A DNA stretch of 64,000 nucleotides, from positions 27,378,001 to 27,442,000 of the forward strand of contig NC_080574.1 in the NCBI RefSeq assembly GCF_029962835.1. Direction: 5' to 3'. Positions 43,051 through 54,712 of this stretch are shown here, piece after piece. Positions within the stretch are counted from its first letter, which is position 1; the number at the start of each line of letters is the position of its first letter. A program made the position numbers and the translations under genes. The DNA is from Magnolia sinica (lineage: Eukaryota > Streptophyta > Magnoliopsida > Magnoliales > Magnoliaceae). Below the pieces are notes generated by a model. That model saw nothing but the letters and a program-made list of their open reading frames with translations. It had not been told where the DNA came from and made no database searches.

Positions 43051-45940
43051 TTAAATCTTTGATTTTGACGACTCCATCAACTTGAAAACATTCTTTGCAA
43101 TCAGGCCTTTTTCGACGGCAAGATCCCAAAACAAATCCAGCGTGCCCTTTGCATCAGCATAAGAAGCATTGAGGCAGTTGTAAATCTTGGCAGTTATCAT
43201 CAACCGATTCTTAGCCATCCCATCAGTCATCTCTAATGCTGCATTTGGATTCCCAGCATTCAAGTAAGCAAAGGCAAGGCTGGTGTAAACAAGAGTGTCA
43301 CCGGATAAACCGTTTCCTTGCATCTGACTGAACATTTTTTCTGCAAAAGCAACCATTCCTTTCTTGCAAAAACTCCTTATCAGTGCCCTGTAAACAGAAG
43401 TATCTGCAGAGAAACCTCTTTTTGTAAGCTCTGCAGGGAGATTTAGAACTGCCTCTTTGTTGTCTTGCTTGCAATAACCATCTACAAGCCATGAATAGGT
43501 GCTATAACTCGGAGACAATCCTACATGCCACATATCCAAAAAATAAAAACAAATAAATAAATAAATTCCCTGGAAACTTGTAATAAACAAAGCACTTGTT
43601 AATGGTGATCAGGATTGTCAATATGCTGGATCATCAAGAGGATGGGGCGTAGAGCGAAAAGCGAAGCAATTGGACTATGATAGGCTGGTATCCATCTGAA
43701 GAGTGGGTACTAATGGACGATTAAGTTGAATTTGAGCGAACGGGAATAACAATACACATCCAATAGGAAAAACTCAGATTAGATGGTCAGGAATGTCCAA
43801 TCAAAGCTGTGTTTCGGCTATGGCCCACTCACATAGTGGCCAAACAGATCAACGGCCTTGATCAGTGCACTTTATAGAACTTCAATGATGTGGGCATCAT
43901 AATAACATTGTTTTTCAATGCATTTATAAGGTTTTGTTTCAGCTTGGTTCTACTGTTTATGAACTATACACATCCAATTATCATCATGCGGCTGTATAGT
44001 TGAGTCGAGGTTTCGGGTTTTCCAGTGTAACAATGCCTGACATTGACTTCCTCTGCATCTAAGTTAGATGATACTGGATCCAATACAAATGTTTCGAGGT
44101 TAAGCTTACAGAACAAATCAAGGTGTGGGCCCATGTAATGTGTTAACGATATCCAACCCATCTATGTCTGTCCCTACCATTCTCCTTGGATCCCAAAACT
44201 CAGGTGGACAGGCCATACCATGCACAATCATGCCTAAAAACCTCTAAAATCGCATGTTGGGGCCCGCCTGAATTCTGGAATGGCCTGATCTTTTGGGTGT
44301 CCATTCATCCTGGTCAGATGCATCTTCGAATGACATATGCAAAATATTGTGGGCCCCACACAATCTTTATGGTTTTTAATGGTGGATATCCCCATACTAA
44401 TTGTTCCCTGTGGTGCTGCCCACCTAAGTTTTGGATTGATCTTTGGGCGCCAAGGATAACATCAGGGGGCACACATGATGGATGGATTGAATGTCATTAA
44501 AACATCACGGTGAGCCTCACATGTCAATTTGTATGTTAAGCATATCCTAGAAACAGTTGTTTTGTATCCAGCCTCAAGTTAGATAGCTTATAGCACTTTC
44601 TATTACTAACTTTAAAACACTGGTGTTTGGAGGATACCTGCATCCAACATATCAAAGAGGACTTCTTTAGCCTCATTCACTTCTTGGACCTTGCAAAACC
44701 CATGAATAAGAGCTTTGTAAGTAAATTGATCGAGGACCAATCCTGCCTCTAACATCTTATTCCTAATTTTCCATGCAAGTTCCATATTCCCCCTCTTGCA
44801 ATAAGCATTAATCAAGGTGTTGCAGGTGACATTGTCGGGTTCGACCTTCCTTTCACTCATTTCATTCAACATGTCATGTGCAGCTCTCATTTTTCCTTCC
44901 TCACACAGCTTGCGTATGATCGAATTATAAGTAACCACTCCGGCATACAGCCCTTTCGCTTCCATTTCTTCACGCAATCTGAATGCTTCATTGATGTCGT
45001 TCACTCTACAGTAGCCATCAATCAGCGTAGTGTAAGTTACTTGGTTGGGAACCACAGCCTTGATTTCCTTAAAAAGCCTCAATGCCTCCCTCATTCTACC
45101 TTCTCTGCAGAACCCATAAATAAGGGAATTATATGTTACAATATCTGGATAAATGCCTTCCCTTTCCATGTGTTCCGGAACAGCCAAAGCTTCGTAATGC
45201 ATGCCTTTCTTGCAGAACAGTGAAATCAGTGTATTATAAGAGAACAGATCAGGAAAAACACCCTTCCATTCCATCTCATTCACCAACTTCTCTGCCCTCT
45301 CCACGTCCCCCAACTTGTAACAAACATGGATCATGACATTAAAAATATGGGCATTCGCAACGACCCTGATTCGGAGCATTTCGTCATATATTTTCCATGC
45401 AGTTGCAGTGAGTCTAGCCTTCGCGAGTGCATTCAAAAGTGCACTACAAGCATGCAGATGAGGTATCAATCCATTGATTTTCATTTGATCAAATATCTGG
45501 AGGGCATCTTGGATCATCTTCGAGCGGGCGTAATGAATCACAAGCCAACTCAAAATTTGAGAATTTGAATTGGGGTCTTTGTTGCCACTAATCAGAGAAC
45601 TTAAAACCGAGGGTGATGAAAGGAAATCTCTAAAAGCAATCCTCTCAAGCAATTTCTGAGCAGTTTTGAATTGTTTTTGCTTTGTGAGGAGATGAATCAT
45701 GGTCCAGTAGGGTTCTAAAGAGTGCTGATAATGGGGAAGGGATTCTACCCACTTGAAGAAAGCCCACGAAAGATAACAGCTATCTTTTGAAAGGTGTAGC
45801 AGAATGTGGTTTACCACAGAAGACGTCAGGCTAGAACTGATCTGGGTTTTTGATAAATGATTCCAATTCCCCTTCAAAACAATTGCAGAGACGCTTCGGA
45901 CGAATTGGGTCTCATTTTTTCTAGAAATTAAGAAAGCCAT
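43051..45940 (-). CDS. P-class pentatricopeptide repeat protein, At5g38730 ortholog, 2 exons
   Basis: Exon 1 is 45940-44638 and exon 2 is 43520-43051, split by a 1,117-bp GT-AG intron that divides a Gly codon (phase 1). The product is 590 residues, close to the roughly 596 of the Arabidopsis protein, with high similarity throughout. After a leader of about 125 residues come roughly 13 tandem 35-residue P-type motifs to near residue 585 (for example TYNSLIYGFCREGR and TYTTLIDGYCRVND). There is no E or DYW editing domain. Such proteins bind single-stranded organelle RNA, one base per motif. The N-terminus (MAFLISRK, Arg/Ser/Lys-rich, few acids) looks like a mitochondrial targeting peptide. The frame stays open upstream of 45940 but has no further ATG. 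It is convergent with the methyltransferase gene. Coding sequence is intact. Confidence 0.95.
44170..44525. repeat. Diverged palindromic repeat in the PPR intron
   Basis: Words such as 'ggggcccgcctga', 'gtgggccccacacaatc' and 'acatcacggtgagcctcaca' fit the palindromic family, but the arms are badly eroded. Confidence 0.4.
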
Positions 45941-46740
45941 ACAAAAGAATTCTTTCCACTTCTCTCTATAAATCTGCAGCAAGATCGAAGGTTAAAAGTA
46001 CAGAAACACAAAAAATCAAAGAACTGCACAAGTCCCATCAATGAAAGGCACATCTAAATAGCCTCTATAGAATTCAAAATATCGTTTGAACATACCACAT
46101 TGCTATACGAATTTACTGCAATAAATTCCCAATAAGATACGATAACTCCCGGTATTATCAACCTTGGTATGATATTTACTTCCATTAAAATTTTCCGGGG
46201 AGCTGTGTAGATTACTATAAAAGATACTAATGGCTGTATTTATCCCCGAATGTATTCACCACAATATGTCCCTGACATAATAAGATACATTCTGATATTT
46301 GAATTCCATTTTTTTTTTCTTTGAATCACATCTGAGTCATCACAAGATGTCGCAGCAACAGTTTGGCTTAGAGCTGATGACATGAAGCTCTTCCGTGAAA
46401 TCATACAAGCACTGCTTTTGGGTTGTTTCAAGCATGCATTTGGGTGAACTGGGCCTCATTCAAATTGGGTTCGAAATATGAAGTAGAATATAAATCTACA
46501 GCAATCGGATACGAAATTACAGTAAAACTGAAAAATACGAAACAAGAAAATGAAAAATGAAGTTACAAGCAATGAAAATCCAAAGAAATAGCTGCTAGCC
46601 AAACATTAATTAGAGAAAATCTTTTCAACATCCATGTTAAAAGAATAGTAAGGTTCTTGTATTGAAATTGAAAAAAAAAAAAAAACTGATAAAAATGCTA
46701 AATGGAAATTACGTGGAACCCAGTTCAATTTATATGAATC

Positions 46741-46742
<2 letters not shown>
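45941..46742. other. 5' region of the PPR gene
   Basis: AT-rich sequence upstream of the minus-strand start; presumably 5' UTR and promoter. No element is recognised. Confidence 0.4.

Positions 46743-46790
<48 letters not shown>
46743..46790. repeat. (GA)n microsatellite upstream of the PPR gene
   Basis: About 24 uninterrupted GA units (CT on the PPR coding strand), some 800 bp upstream of the start codon. CT tracts near plant promoters are common; a role is not shown. Confidence 0.95.
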
Positions 46791-46793
<3 letters not shown>

Positions 46794-46956
46794 CAATGGT
46801 CTGACCTTTGAAACCAATTAGATTAGCGTGGGTTTATCCAGCACAGAGAGGGGTTTTAGACTTTTAGCTGTGAAACTGAAACGAATGAAAGGGGTGAAAA
46901 AGAAGGGACGCGGATTTCCTGAGAAAGCCTTTCCCAGGAAGTTCCTGCGCAAGGAT

Positions 46957-47310
46957 TCTGGGTGGGGCCCACAGAGACATTTGTAAGAAATCCACTCCGT
47001 CCATCCGTTTTACGAGATCATTTAAGGACGTGCGGAAGAATATTAGGTGTATATAACCCCCAAGTGGGCCACAAAATAGGAAACTGGATCATTCAGTGAG
47101 CACCGTTGAAGCATTCTCATGGTGTGCTTTCACTTCCTACCAGGAAGATTTCAACGGCAGAAATTTCTTTTCCTAATTTTCCCTCTCGTGTAACCCACTT
47201 GAGTTTTTAATCCACCTCATTTTTTATCTCCCGTCCTAAAATGAGATATAAAAAACGGATGAACGGAATGAATTTCTCACATACATTGCAGTGGGCCGTG
47301 CCTAGCATCA
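46957..47310. mobile_element. Palindromic MULE-like MITE, copy 12
   Basis: Arms run from 'gtggggcccacagagac' to 'gcagtgggccgtgcc', with 'ccccaagtgggccacaaaat' inverted as 'gtgtaacccacttgagt'. It is shorter than the other copies and lacks part of the centre. Confidence 0.6.
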
Positions 47311-47604
47311 TTGCGACAGGAACTCCATGCTAAGGGTTTAGAAATCGGTCGTGCGTTGTAAGATAACTCCCAAGTTCAACTGGTTAATTTGTCGAACGCA
47401 ATCTCGTCGAAGTCAAAAAATCTGATTAGTTGCACAATCGTAACCTCAGATTTGTGGACAGTGGTTTGTTGAAATAGGACGGTTGGATAATTATCCTTCT
47501 TAACCTGCTAATAAATGTCCCACATATGCCGGATAATTAAATAAGTTTAACATATGGTTCATGATACATCTATGCACCATGCATGAAATTTTTAATAAAT
47601 CTTT
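47311..47604. other. Intergenic, no recognised feature
   Basis: No motif or repeat is recognised. Confidence 0.4.
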
Positions 47605-48180
47605 AAGGGATTGTTTCGATGATAAGTTAAGATAAGCTACTTTTCCCTCAAGTAAATTATTTTAGTTTCGACTTATTAAGCAGATAAATATGTTTACAAG
47701 TGAGTATGTTTGGTAAATGATATACTTGTCAGCTTCACCCCACCATCGTTTACTGCTGTATCTCTTCAGCAACTTGTAAAAGTATAAAAGCTACAAGAAT
47801 CATGTGAAGTGACTAAGTGATGTTAACCAGAAAAAGTAACTTACTTGGTGGTATCATAATGATTGTACGTTGTTTAAGATAAGTTACTTGTACCATAAAT
47901 AACTTATCTTAGTTTCTACTTTTTGAGAACAGAAGTATGTTTGGTAAACAACCTACTTATCAACTTCTCCTTTCTTTGCCCTCTCCTATGTCTCTCTTCA
48001 GCCATTTTATGAAATGAAGAAAAGCTGAAAAATTAACTAAGTGATTAAGTACTTGTAAGTAAAAAAAGCTACTTATAACTAATCATAAACTAAATTCACT
48101 GATCTGAAATAAGTTACTTATCTACTGTTATAAGTATAGAAAGTAATTTATTTGTTGGTATCGAAACGGGCCCCCTAAAT
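47605..48180. mobile_element. TIR element of the 'taagttactta' family, third copy
   Basis: The left end 'aagggattgtttcgatgata' and right end 'tatcgaaacgggccccct' are inverted copies, and 'aagttacttatct' words recur in both orientations. A second internal start ('gtacgttgtttaagata', about 47876) suggests a nested or duplicated element. Confidence 0.6.
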
Positions 48181-50009
48181 GACTACATATCGTTGAAGGG
48201 GCTTTGACCCACCACTTAAACCTAGCTTGGGTCAAGGTCAGGTTAGGTTGGGCCTTGACCCACCACTTAAGACCCAAGGCTCAATCCCCAGCATGGGCCT
48301 AGCAAAGTAGGCTCAAGCTCATCTTGAAAACATTTTATTGGGTTTCCTATCTAATTAGATTCGACCTGACCTGCTCTAACCTTTAATGGGTTTGGGCTTG
48401 GGCTTGAGCCTGCTATATTAAGTATCATGCCTTGAAATTCGAGTGCATAACTAAGGCTACTCAGTATTAGAATTCTATGCATATGATCTAAATTACTAAA
48501 TTACATTACTATACATATATTCATTTGATCTCATAAATCCATTTATATCCCAATTAAAAGGAAATAACTATTAAATTCAAATGTAAATAGGTGAATCATC
48601 ATGTCATACTATCCATTACTTATACAACTACACCTTAAACTCTCTCTCCTATTACATCAAACTCAAATTTGCAAATGAAAAACCTCGTAATCAAATGAGA
48701 ACTAATAATAGAGGCTCATTTGTTCAAAGTAATCTAATTTTGCATCTCTAACATTAATTAAGTGGGGTGAGCATAACAAGCATAATGGGATTACATCCTA
48801 CCCAATATTTGTATTTTTTAGATATAGTGCGTAAACACATCATACTCATTGTTATAACTACCAATGAATTATATTACGAATGTAATAAATTGACAAAAAG
48901 TCCAAATAATTATATCAAATACAATCATAATATCTAGGCTTCCATTATTTTATCTTTTGAGGTATTTCTTGATGTAGAGTTTCTTGTACAAGTGGGAGAG
49001 ATATATGCTTTGTATTTCTATTTTTCTTATTTTAATGAAGAAAAAAAATTATATTGTTGCCTTTCGGAGTAGTCATATTTTCGAACTACATAAATCTTTA
49101 TGCCTCCCGTCTCTTGTTTTGGTTTAACTCTTTTGACTTTTGTTTGACCATTTCTTTTGTGTTTTGGCTTTGCTTACATTAATCACATGTGGACGTTTTT
49201 CTGTAAGAAAGATGAGGGGATTAAAAAATACAAATATTAGAATACCACTTACAAAAATAGAATGCATGCACGTGGCGAAATTGATATCAACCAATGGGTT
49301 TTGCATACTGAGATGCATTCACACTGCGAAGCAACGTGTAGTTCCATTTCCACGACAGGAAATGCCTACACGTAATCTAGTTGAGCAACCAATGTCATTA
49401 TTGAAGATGAACAATGGTTCTTATATCCACTCTATTGATTATGCGTGAAGACATGCATACATTGAAGTGGATAGGGGGAAATCGCGAGGGTTGGGATGAA
49501 GAGATCTGAAAGTTGAGAATTATACAGATAACCCGACCATATACGTGAAATAATATCACACCTTTGGCGTCATCTAATTGTTAGGTGGTAGTCTTGGATG
49601 ACAATGTCTCCCTGAATGAGCCGACAAATTATGGTATCGCACCAAATAAAAAGATATAGATCATTCACCATTTTTGTGTGGTCGTCAATGCTACCAAAAA
49701 GAGAAGAGTTGCCTCAATGTTTTTTTCTAAATCTAGCAGTGAAATTTTGGATGGATTTGGGGGTAGAGTTGAGTTTCATTACATCTCATTACCTTATATC
49801 TCAGTCAAGAAATGCAATCCAAAATACACCTAAGAGTCGACTCAGGCCCGAGATCTTAGCTAAGCCCATCGACACCTCGTCACCTGTTCACATTTATCAT
49901 TCTTGTTACATTCGAGCCTCGCATCATGCGCCCCCACTTTGTAGATAGGTAGGATGAGAATTGGGCCATTCAACTCATCTCGGGGGACAAACATGCATGA
50001 AAATGGTGG
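48181..50009. other. Intergenic AT-rich DNA with an old 'gggttgggcc' repeat
   Basis: About 48190-48430 has 'ttgacccaccacttaa' twice and 'aggttgggcc' words, related to 18338-18910. From 48430 to about 49900 nothing is recognised. The boundary with the copia remnant is near 50010. Confidence 0.45.
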
Positions 50010-50011
50010 AT

Positions 50012-51653
50012 GATCATCTAGAAGGTCCCCTTCATCTTTTCTGTATTTGACATTTACCTCCATAGGAGTATCAACAGAAGAAGTGTCCTCCAAACCAGCC
50101 AAAGTGAAAAGATCTTGAATATACTTATGTTGGTTCACGAAAATACCATGAGCTCGATGATGAACTTCCAATCCTAAGAAGTATGTGAGCTGACTAAGAT
50201 CTTTCATATGAAAAGTTACATGTAACAGCTGCTGAAGCTTAGTAATCAAACCACAGTCAATGCCAGTAAGGATAATATCATCCACATAAACCAAGAGAAG
50301 AACTATACCCGACGCAGACGTGTGGAAGAAGAGAGAAGAATCATACTGACTTTGTGTAAAACTGAAGGAAGTAAGTGTTTTGCGAAACTTCTCAAACCAA
50401 GCCCGGGGCGCCTGCTTGAGCCCATACAGAGAACGCCTTAGCTTACAGACATCATGAGGAGAAGAAGTAGTCATACCAGAGGGAAGCTTCATGTAAATCT
50501 TTTACTGAAGATTACCATGAAGAAAGGCATTCTTCACATCCATTTGATGTAGGTGCCACGATTGTGAAGCGGCAATAGCGAAGACGGTTCGAATCGTGGT
50601 CATTTTGGCAACAGGGGCAAATGTCTCCTCATAATCAACCCCATATTCCTGCTTATTACCCAAAGCTACGAGGCGAGCTTTGTACCTATCCAAAGAACCA
50701 TCAGGACGAAGTTTTACAGAGAAAACTCATTTACTCCCAATAGGTTTGACTGTAGGAAGACAAGGAACAATATCCCAAGTGTGATTCTCCTCAAGTGCTT
50801 GAAGTTCTGCTTGCATTGCATTTTGCCAACACTCATGTTCCATGGCCTGTTTGTAGCAAGAGGGAATGGAAGTAGTGGATAAAGTAGCAATAAAAGAGAC
50901 AGGAGAGAAGAAACCATACCAATTAGGGGGTCGAGAAGGACGAATAGACCGACGAAGAGTGGTGGAAGCAGGAGCAGATGATTCAAGTAAAAGAATTCTT
51001 ACCATATCAAGAAGGTGACGATTTTTCCTCTCAGCAGTACCGTTTTACTGTGGTGTTGAAGGACAAGAACGCTGTGAGATGATCCCTTTGCTTTAAAGAA
51101 AGTCCTGAAACTCATTAGACATGTATTTACCGCCAGAATCAGAGCGCAAGACCTTGATGCTGGCAGAGAATTGAATCTCAAGAAGGGCAAGAAAGCACTG
51201 AAAGACTGAAAAAACTTCGGCCTTAGCCAGAAGAAGTAAACCCAAGTAAAACGACTAAAGTCATCAATGAAAGTAACAAAGTACTTGTAATGCGCATAAG
51301 AAACAACAGGTGCACTCCCCCAAACATCACTATAAATAATATCGAAACATTGTGAGGCACCAGATGCATGATGAGGAAAATGTAGAACTTTACTTTTGCC
51401 AAGTTTGCATGATGTACAAAAAAAAGATCAAGAGAAGAGCATGCTTTATTTTCCAATAATTCAGAATTAAACAAAGTACGAAGTACATCAGAGTTTGGGT
51501 AGCCTAGACGTCTATGCCACATCTTATTTTCAGAACCAACAACATTACATGTAAAGGAAATGAAAGAAAAACTAGGAATAATAGCGGAAGGAGAAACGTG
51601 AAGAGGAAAGAGGTGTCCCACTTTAGGCCCCCTCGTGATCATCTTCCCTGACA
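50012..51653 (-). pseudogene. Copia integrase-reverse transcriptase remnant (left element)
   Basis: Minus-strand pieces include pre-integrase 'MWHRRLGYPNSDVL' near 51525 and degraded integrase frames at 51220-51000. The reverse transcriptase start '[15 protein letters not shown]' (50693-50502) and the body with 'LYGLKQAPRAWFEKF' and the catalytic YVDD (50492-50012) follow. In-frame stops and shifts separate the blocks. Comparison with the middle copy shows the frame breaks are independent. Confidence 0.85.
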
Positions 51654-53099
51654 CTTGATGTCACGCCCCAAACTCGGAAACCAGGCTCACAAAATTCCCG
51701 ATCGCCGAATCCGGCACAGACAGCCTCCGTAGAACCCCATTCTCGGCTCCGAGCGCCCATTCGCCAGGTTCCGATCCTGGGATGCTACAAGGAGGATTTT
51801 CAACATCAGTTTGATTCGTAATAAGCATAACCAAAGGCATAATCCACAAACAACAACCAAAAACTCCATCACATTTTCACTATAATCAAAAACTTTACAA
51901 GTACAATGAGCATAAGGGAAATACAATGAAGATGAACAAAACTCCAAAAATGATCTGTCATGCGGCTAAGCCTCAGCGCTGCTGCGATCCAACGTCACCT
52001 GCACGCAACAGTCGTGCATAAGCTTATAGAAAGCTTAGAGGGTGGTGAAAGTATATGCTCAAGGTGGTAATGTAGCTATGCAGTATCAGAGTAATGCGGA
52101 ACATGCTGATGAATGCCAAGAATACCATTAGCCGTACCAAGGCCATGCGGTGCCAAGAATGATGTCGGCCATACCAAGGCCATGCAATGCGAAATGCAAG
52201 TCAAGCATACAAATCCTCATCTAAGTCCACATGTCAATACGGCTCAAATCTGGAATATCACCGGGGTCTAGTACACTCCAAGCCAGATTGCCGCCCCGTC
52301 GCACACAATAAGGTGAGTGAAAAAGACCTCACTATCCGCCTGCCAATATCGGGCTCGGCTTGTCAATAGCGGACCCATTCCTCGAGCTGGTCAGACTCAG
52401 CCTAGCATTGCCCCCTACTCTTGGGCGGGTAAGGCCGCACCCCCTTCCAACCGACCACGACACAGTGGAAAGCGCAACCGTCTGGTAATCGGCACTCAGC
52501 GCTCATGCATCTACTCGGTCTAGACATTGGAGCAACCTCCTGGTACCATAAGGGTTTAGGGACTTTCACCCAGGGATATCTATCGCACCCCATGTAGAAC
52601 AGTATTTTCGGTATCCAATCCTGCCAACCACGATACGTCTGTGGAGGCTACGGCCCTGATGTAGCTAGGGCGTACAGTAACCATATCACACAATGCGAAT
52701 GCATGAATCACACTATCCAGTCATACAGCAATCCTGCGCGTATCATGCGCTCCTGTAGGCAACACCCCCTGTACGGGAGCCCCTAAACAATCTGCCCAAA
52801 GGCATATGCTATGATCAGTCATTTCTCATATCAAGCATACGTATGATGCATATGATCATGAATCATGGAATTAAACATGTTATATGGGATGGATGATGTT
52901 CATAATGAAGACGGGCCTAGACGGCCTACACATTACACATATGGGCCTAACAATGGGCCCTAGGGAAAGTCATAATGCGGACATTTAACCACACTATACT
53001 TGCAATGTGGACGTCAAACCACTATTGCTCCTAAGGCATAGCCCTGACGTAAACATCATAAATCATGTTGGGACTGCACATTGCAATGAACCCTAGGTA

Positions 53100-53520
53100 T
53101 ATCTCATTGGGCCTTTAATACATCAAATGGGCCGTATCATATGGGCCTCCTGTTCATCAAGTGAGCCACATTAATGGGCCACACCAATGGGCCTTATGTG
53201 CATTGCAATGGGCCATAACCCGTGGGCCTTAGAATGCATCAAGTGGGCCTGCTCACATGGGCCTTATATGCATCAAATGGGCCTCGCCAATTGGGCCCCA
53301 TACGTGCATCAAATGGGCCTACTCATATGGGCCTTATATGTATCAAATGGGCCTCGCCAATTGGGCCCCATACGTGCATCAAATGGGCTTCGACCCATAG
53401 GCCCCAATACATTTTAATGGGCCTCGACCCATGGGCCCCTAATGCATTAAATGGCCTCGACCCCATGGGCCTTACATATAAATCAAAGTGGGCCTCAACC
53501 ATGGGCCACAAGTAATGAGA
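53100..53520. repeat. 'gggcc' minisatellite, 70-bp period
   Basis: 'gcctcgccaattgggcccca' occurs at 53281 and 53351. Units of 70 bp from about 53241 to 53390 are nearly identical, and shorter 'atcaaatgggcc' units extend on both sides. It lies inside the 4.1-kb insertion. Reading frames through it (GHNPWAL... type) are repeat artefacts. Confidence 0.85.
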
Positions 53521-53540
53521 TGGGCCTCCCACGCCAATAA

Positions 53541-53660
53541 ATATATATATAATATAGTATATAATATATATACAGTACATATAATATTATATATCATATA
53601 ATATTATATATATGTATATATATATATATAATATAAATATACACACGCACACACCACACA
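53541..53660. repeat. (TA)n-rich tract with adjoining (CA)n
   Basis: Imperfect 'tatata' and 'ataatat' runs, then 'cacacgcacacacc'. Confidence 0.9.
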
Positions 53661-53754
53661 CGCACGCACTCACGGGCCCACCGTCCCTGGACGATGGGGA
53701 TAAGACACTTACATCACTGCTGGCCCCACCGTCCGCCTGGACGTGGCCATTAGA

Positions 53755-54060
53755 ACACATACATCACTGTGGGCTCCATGTGGGGCCCACCATGATGTTT
53801 ATGCTTCATCCAAACCGTTGATAAGGTCAAGCAGACCTAGATGAAGGGTGACAACAAATTTCACCTTGATCCAAGACTTCTGTGGACCCAAAAAGGGTTT
53901 CAAAGGTAGAGGCTCAATCCCACTGTTTCCTACGGTGTGGGCCACCTGAGTCTTGGATCAGGCTGATTTTTGGAGGGTGATCCACTGAAGTTAGGGCCCA
54001 CCGTATGAATGGGTTAGATGACAAATAAACATCAATGTGGGGCCCACGGCTACAGCCGTG
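53755..54060. repeat. Palindromic repeat copy 13 inside the long LTR
   Basis: It has 'gtggggcccaccatgatgtt' at the left and 'catcaatgtggggcccac' at the right, with 'tgtttcctacggtgtgggcc' between. It is about 300 bp and lacks one full arm. Whether it is part of the LTR family or a separate insertion cannot be told from one copy. Confidence 0.5.
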
Positions 54061-54667
54061 CTGGGCTGTACGTCCGCCAGTCCGCCGCTGGCGCTGGCGT
54101 GCGCAGGCAGCAGCAGCGTTGCTGCTGCCCATGTTATATATATATTTTTTTGATTTCAGAAAAATCCATGGATTTTACAGGTGGGGTCCATATTTTGACA
54201 ATCCACACCATCCAATGGCATCCCATGGCCCAGCACGAGCAAAATAAGTCCAATATCGGACATATTTTGGCGTATAGGAAAACAGGGGAGGTTTCAATGG
54301 TGAAAACTGCCATTTGGTATGGTATGGCCCGCCAAGATCTCGGGTTGACACCATCTTTTGGTTCAACGCCTAAAAGAAGGATGGGAACGGAATGGGCGGC
54401 GTGGATTGAAGACATGCATCAAGATGGAGCCTACACAAGTGGACCACCCCCAAACCAAGCTAATATTTGCATTTCCCATGAAACGTCCAGCGTCCCTGGA
54501 CGCTGGACTCTGTAAATACACTAGAGGTGGGCCTTGCTTATGTGGGCCACCTCATGGAGGATGGTGTGGATACTACACACAAAGTGGGCCCCACTTGTAG
54601 GTGATTTGGATGGAATACATACCCTATGGTGGGGTCCATTCAAGTGGGCCACACAACCTCATCATCA

Positions 54668-54712
54668 TACAACAAAATAAAATAAAATAAAAATAAAATA
54701 AAAAGGGAGAGA
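54668..54712. repeat. (AAAATA)n tract
   Basis: 'aataaaataaaat' units repeat, followed by a GAGA-rich stretch. Confidence 0.85.

Noticed and set aside
45941-45982. Upstream extension of the PPR protein by 14 residues
   Set aside because: The extension would have to begin at a TTG codon (45982-45980); the first in-frame ATG is at 45940.
49140-49448. 102-codon frame in AT-rich DNA left of the copia array
   Set aside because: An overlapping antisense frame is equally open and no domain is recognisable.
53241-53390. Possible CRISPR-like array
   Set aside because: Repeats and 'spacers' are both conserved between units, so it is an ordinary tandem minisatellite; the genome is eukaryotic.
53187-53580. 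Repetitive frames (GPRQLGPIRASNG type) suggesting a repeat protein
   Set aside because: They are translations of the 70-bp minisatellite, open in several frames on both strands.
54018-54515. 165-codon frame inside the 4.1-kb insertion
   Set aside because: It runs through palindromic-repeat and satellite sequence with no recognised motif. Both strands are open in places owing to high GC.
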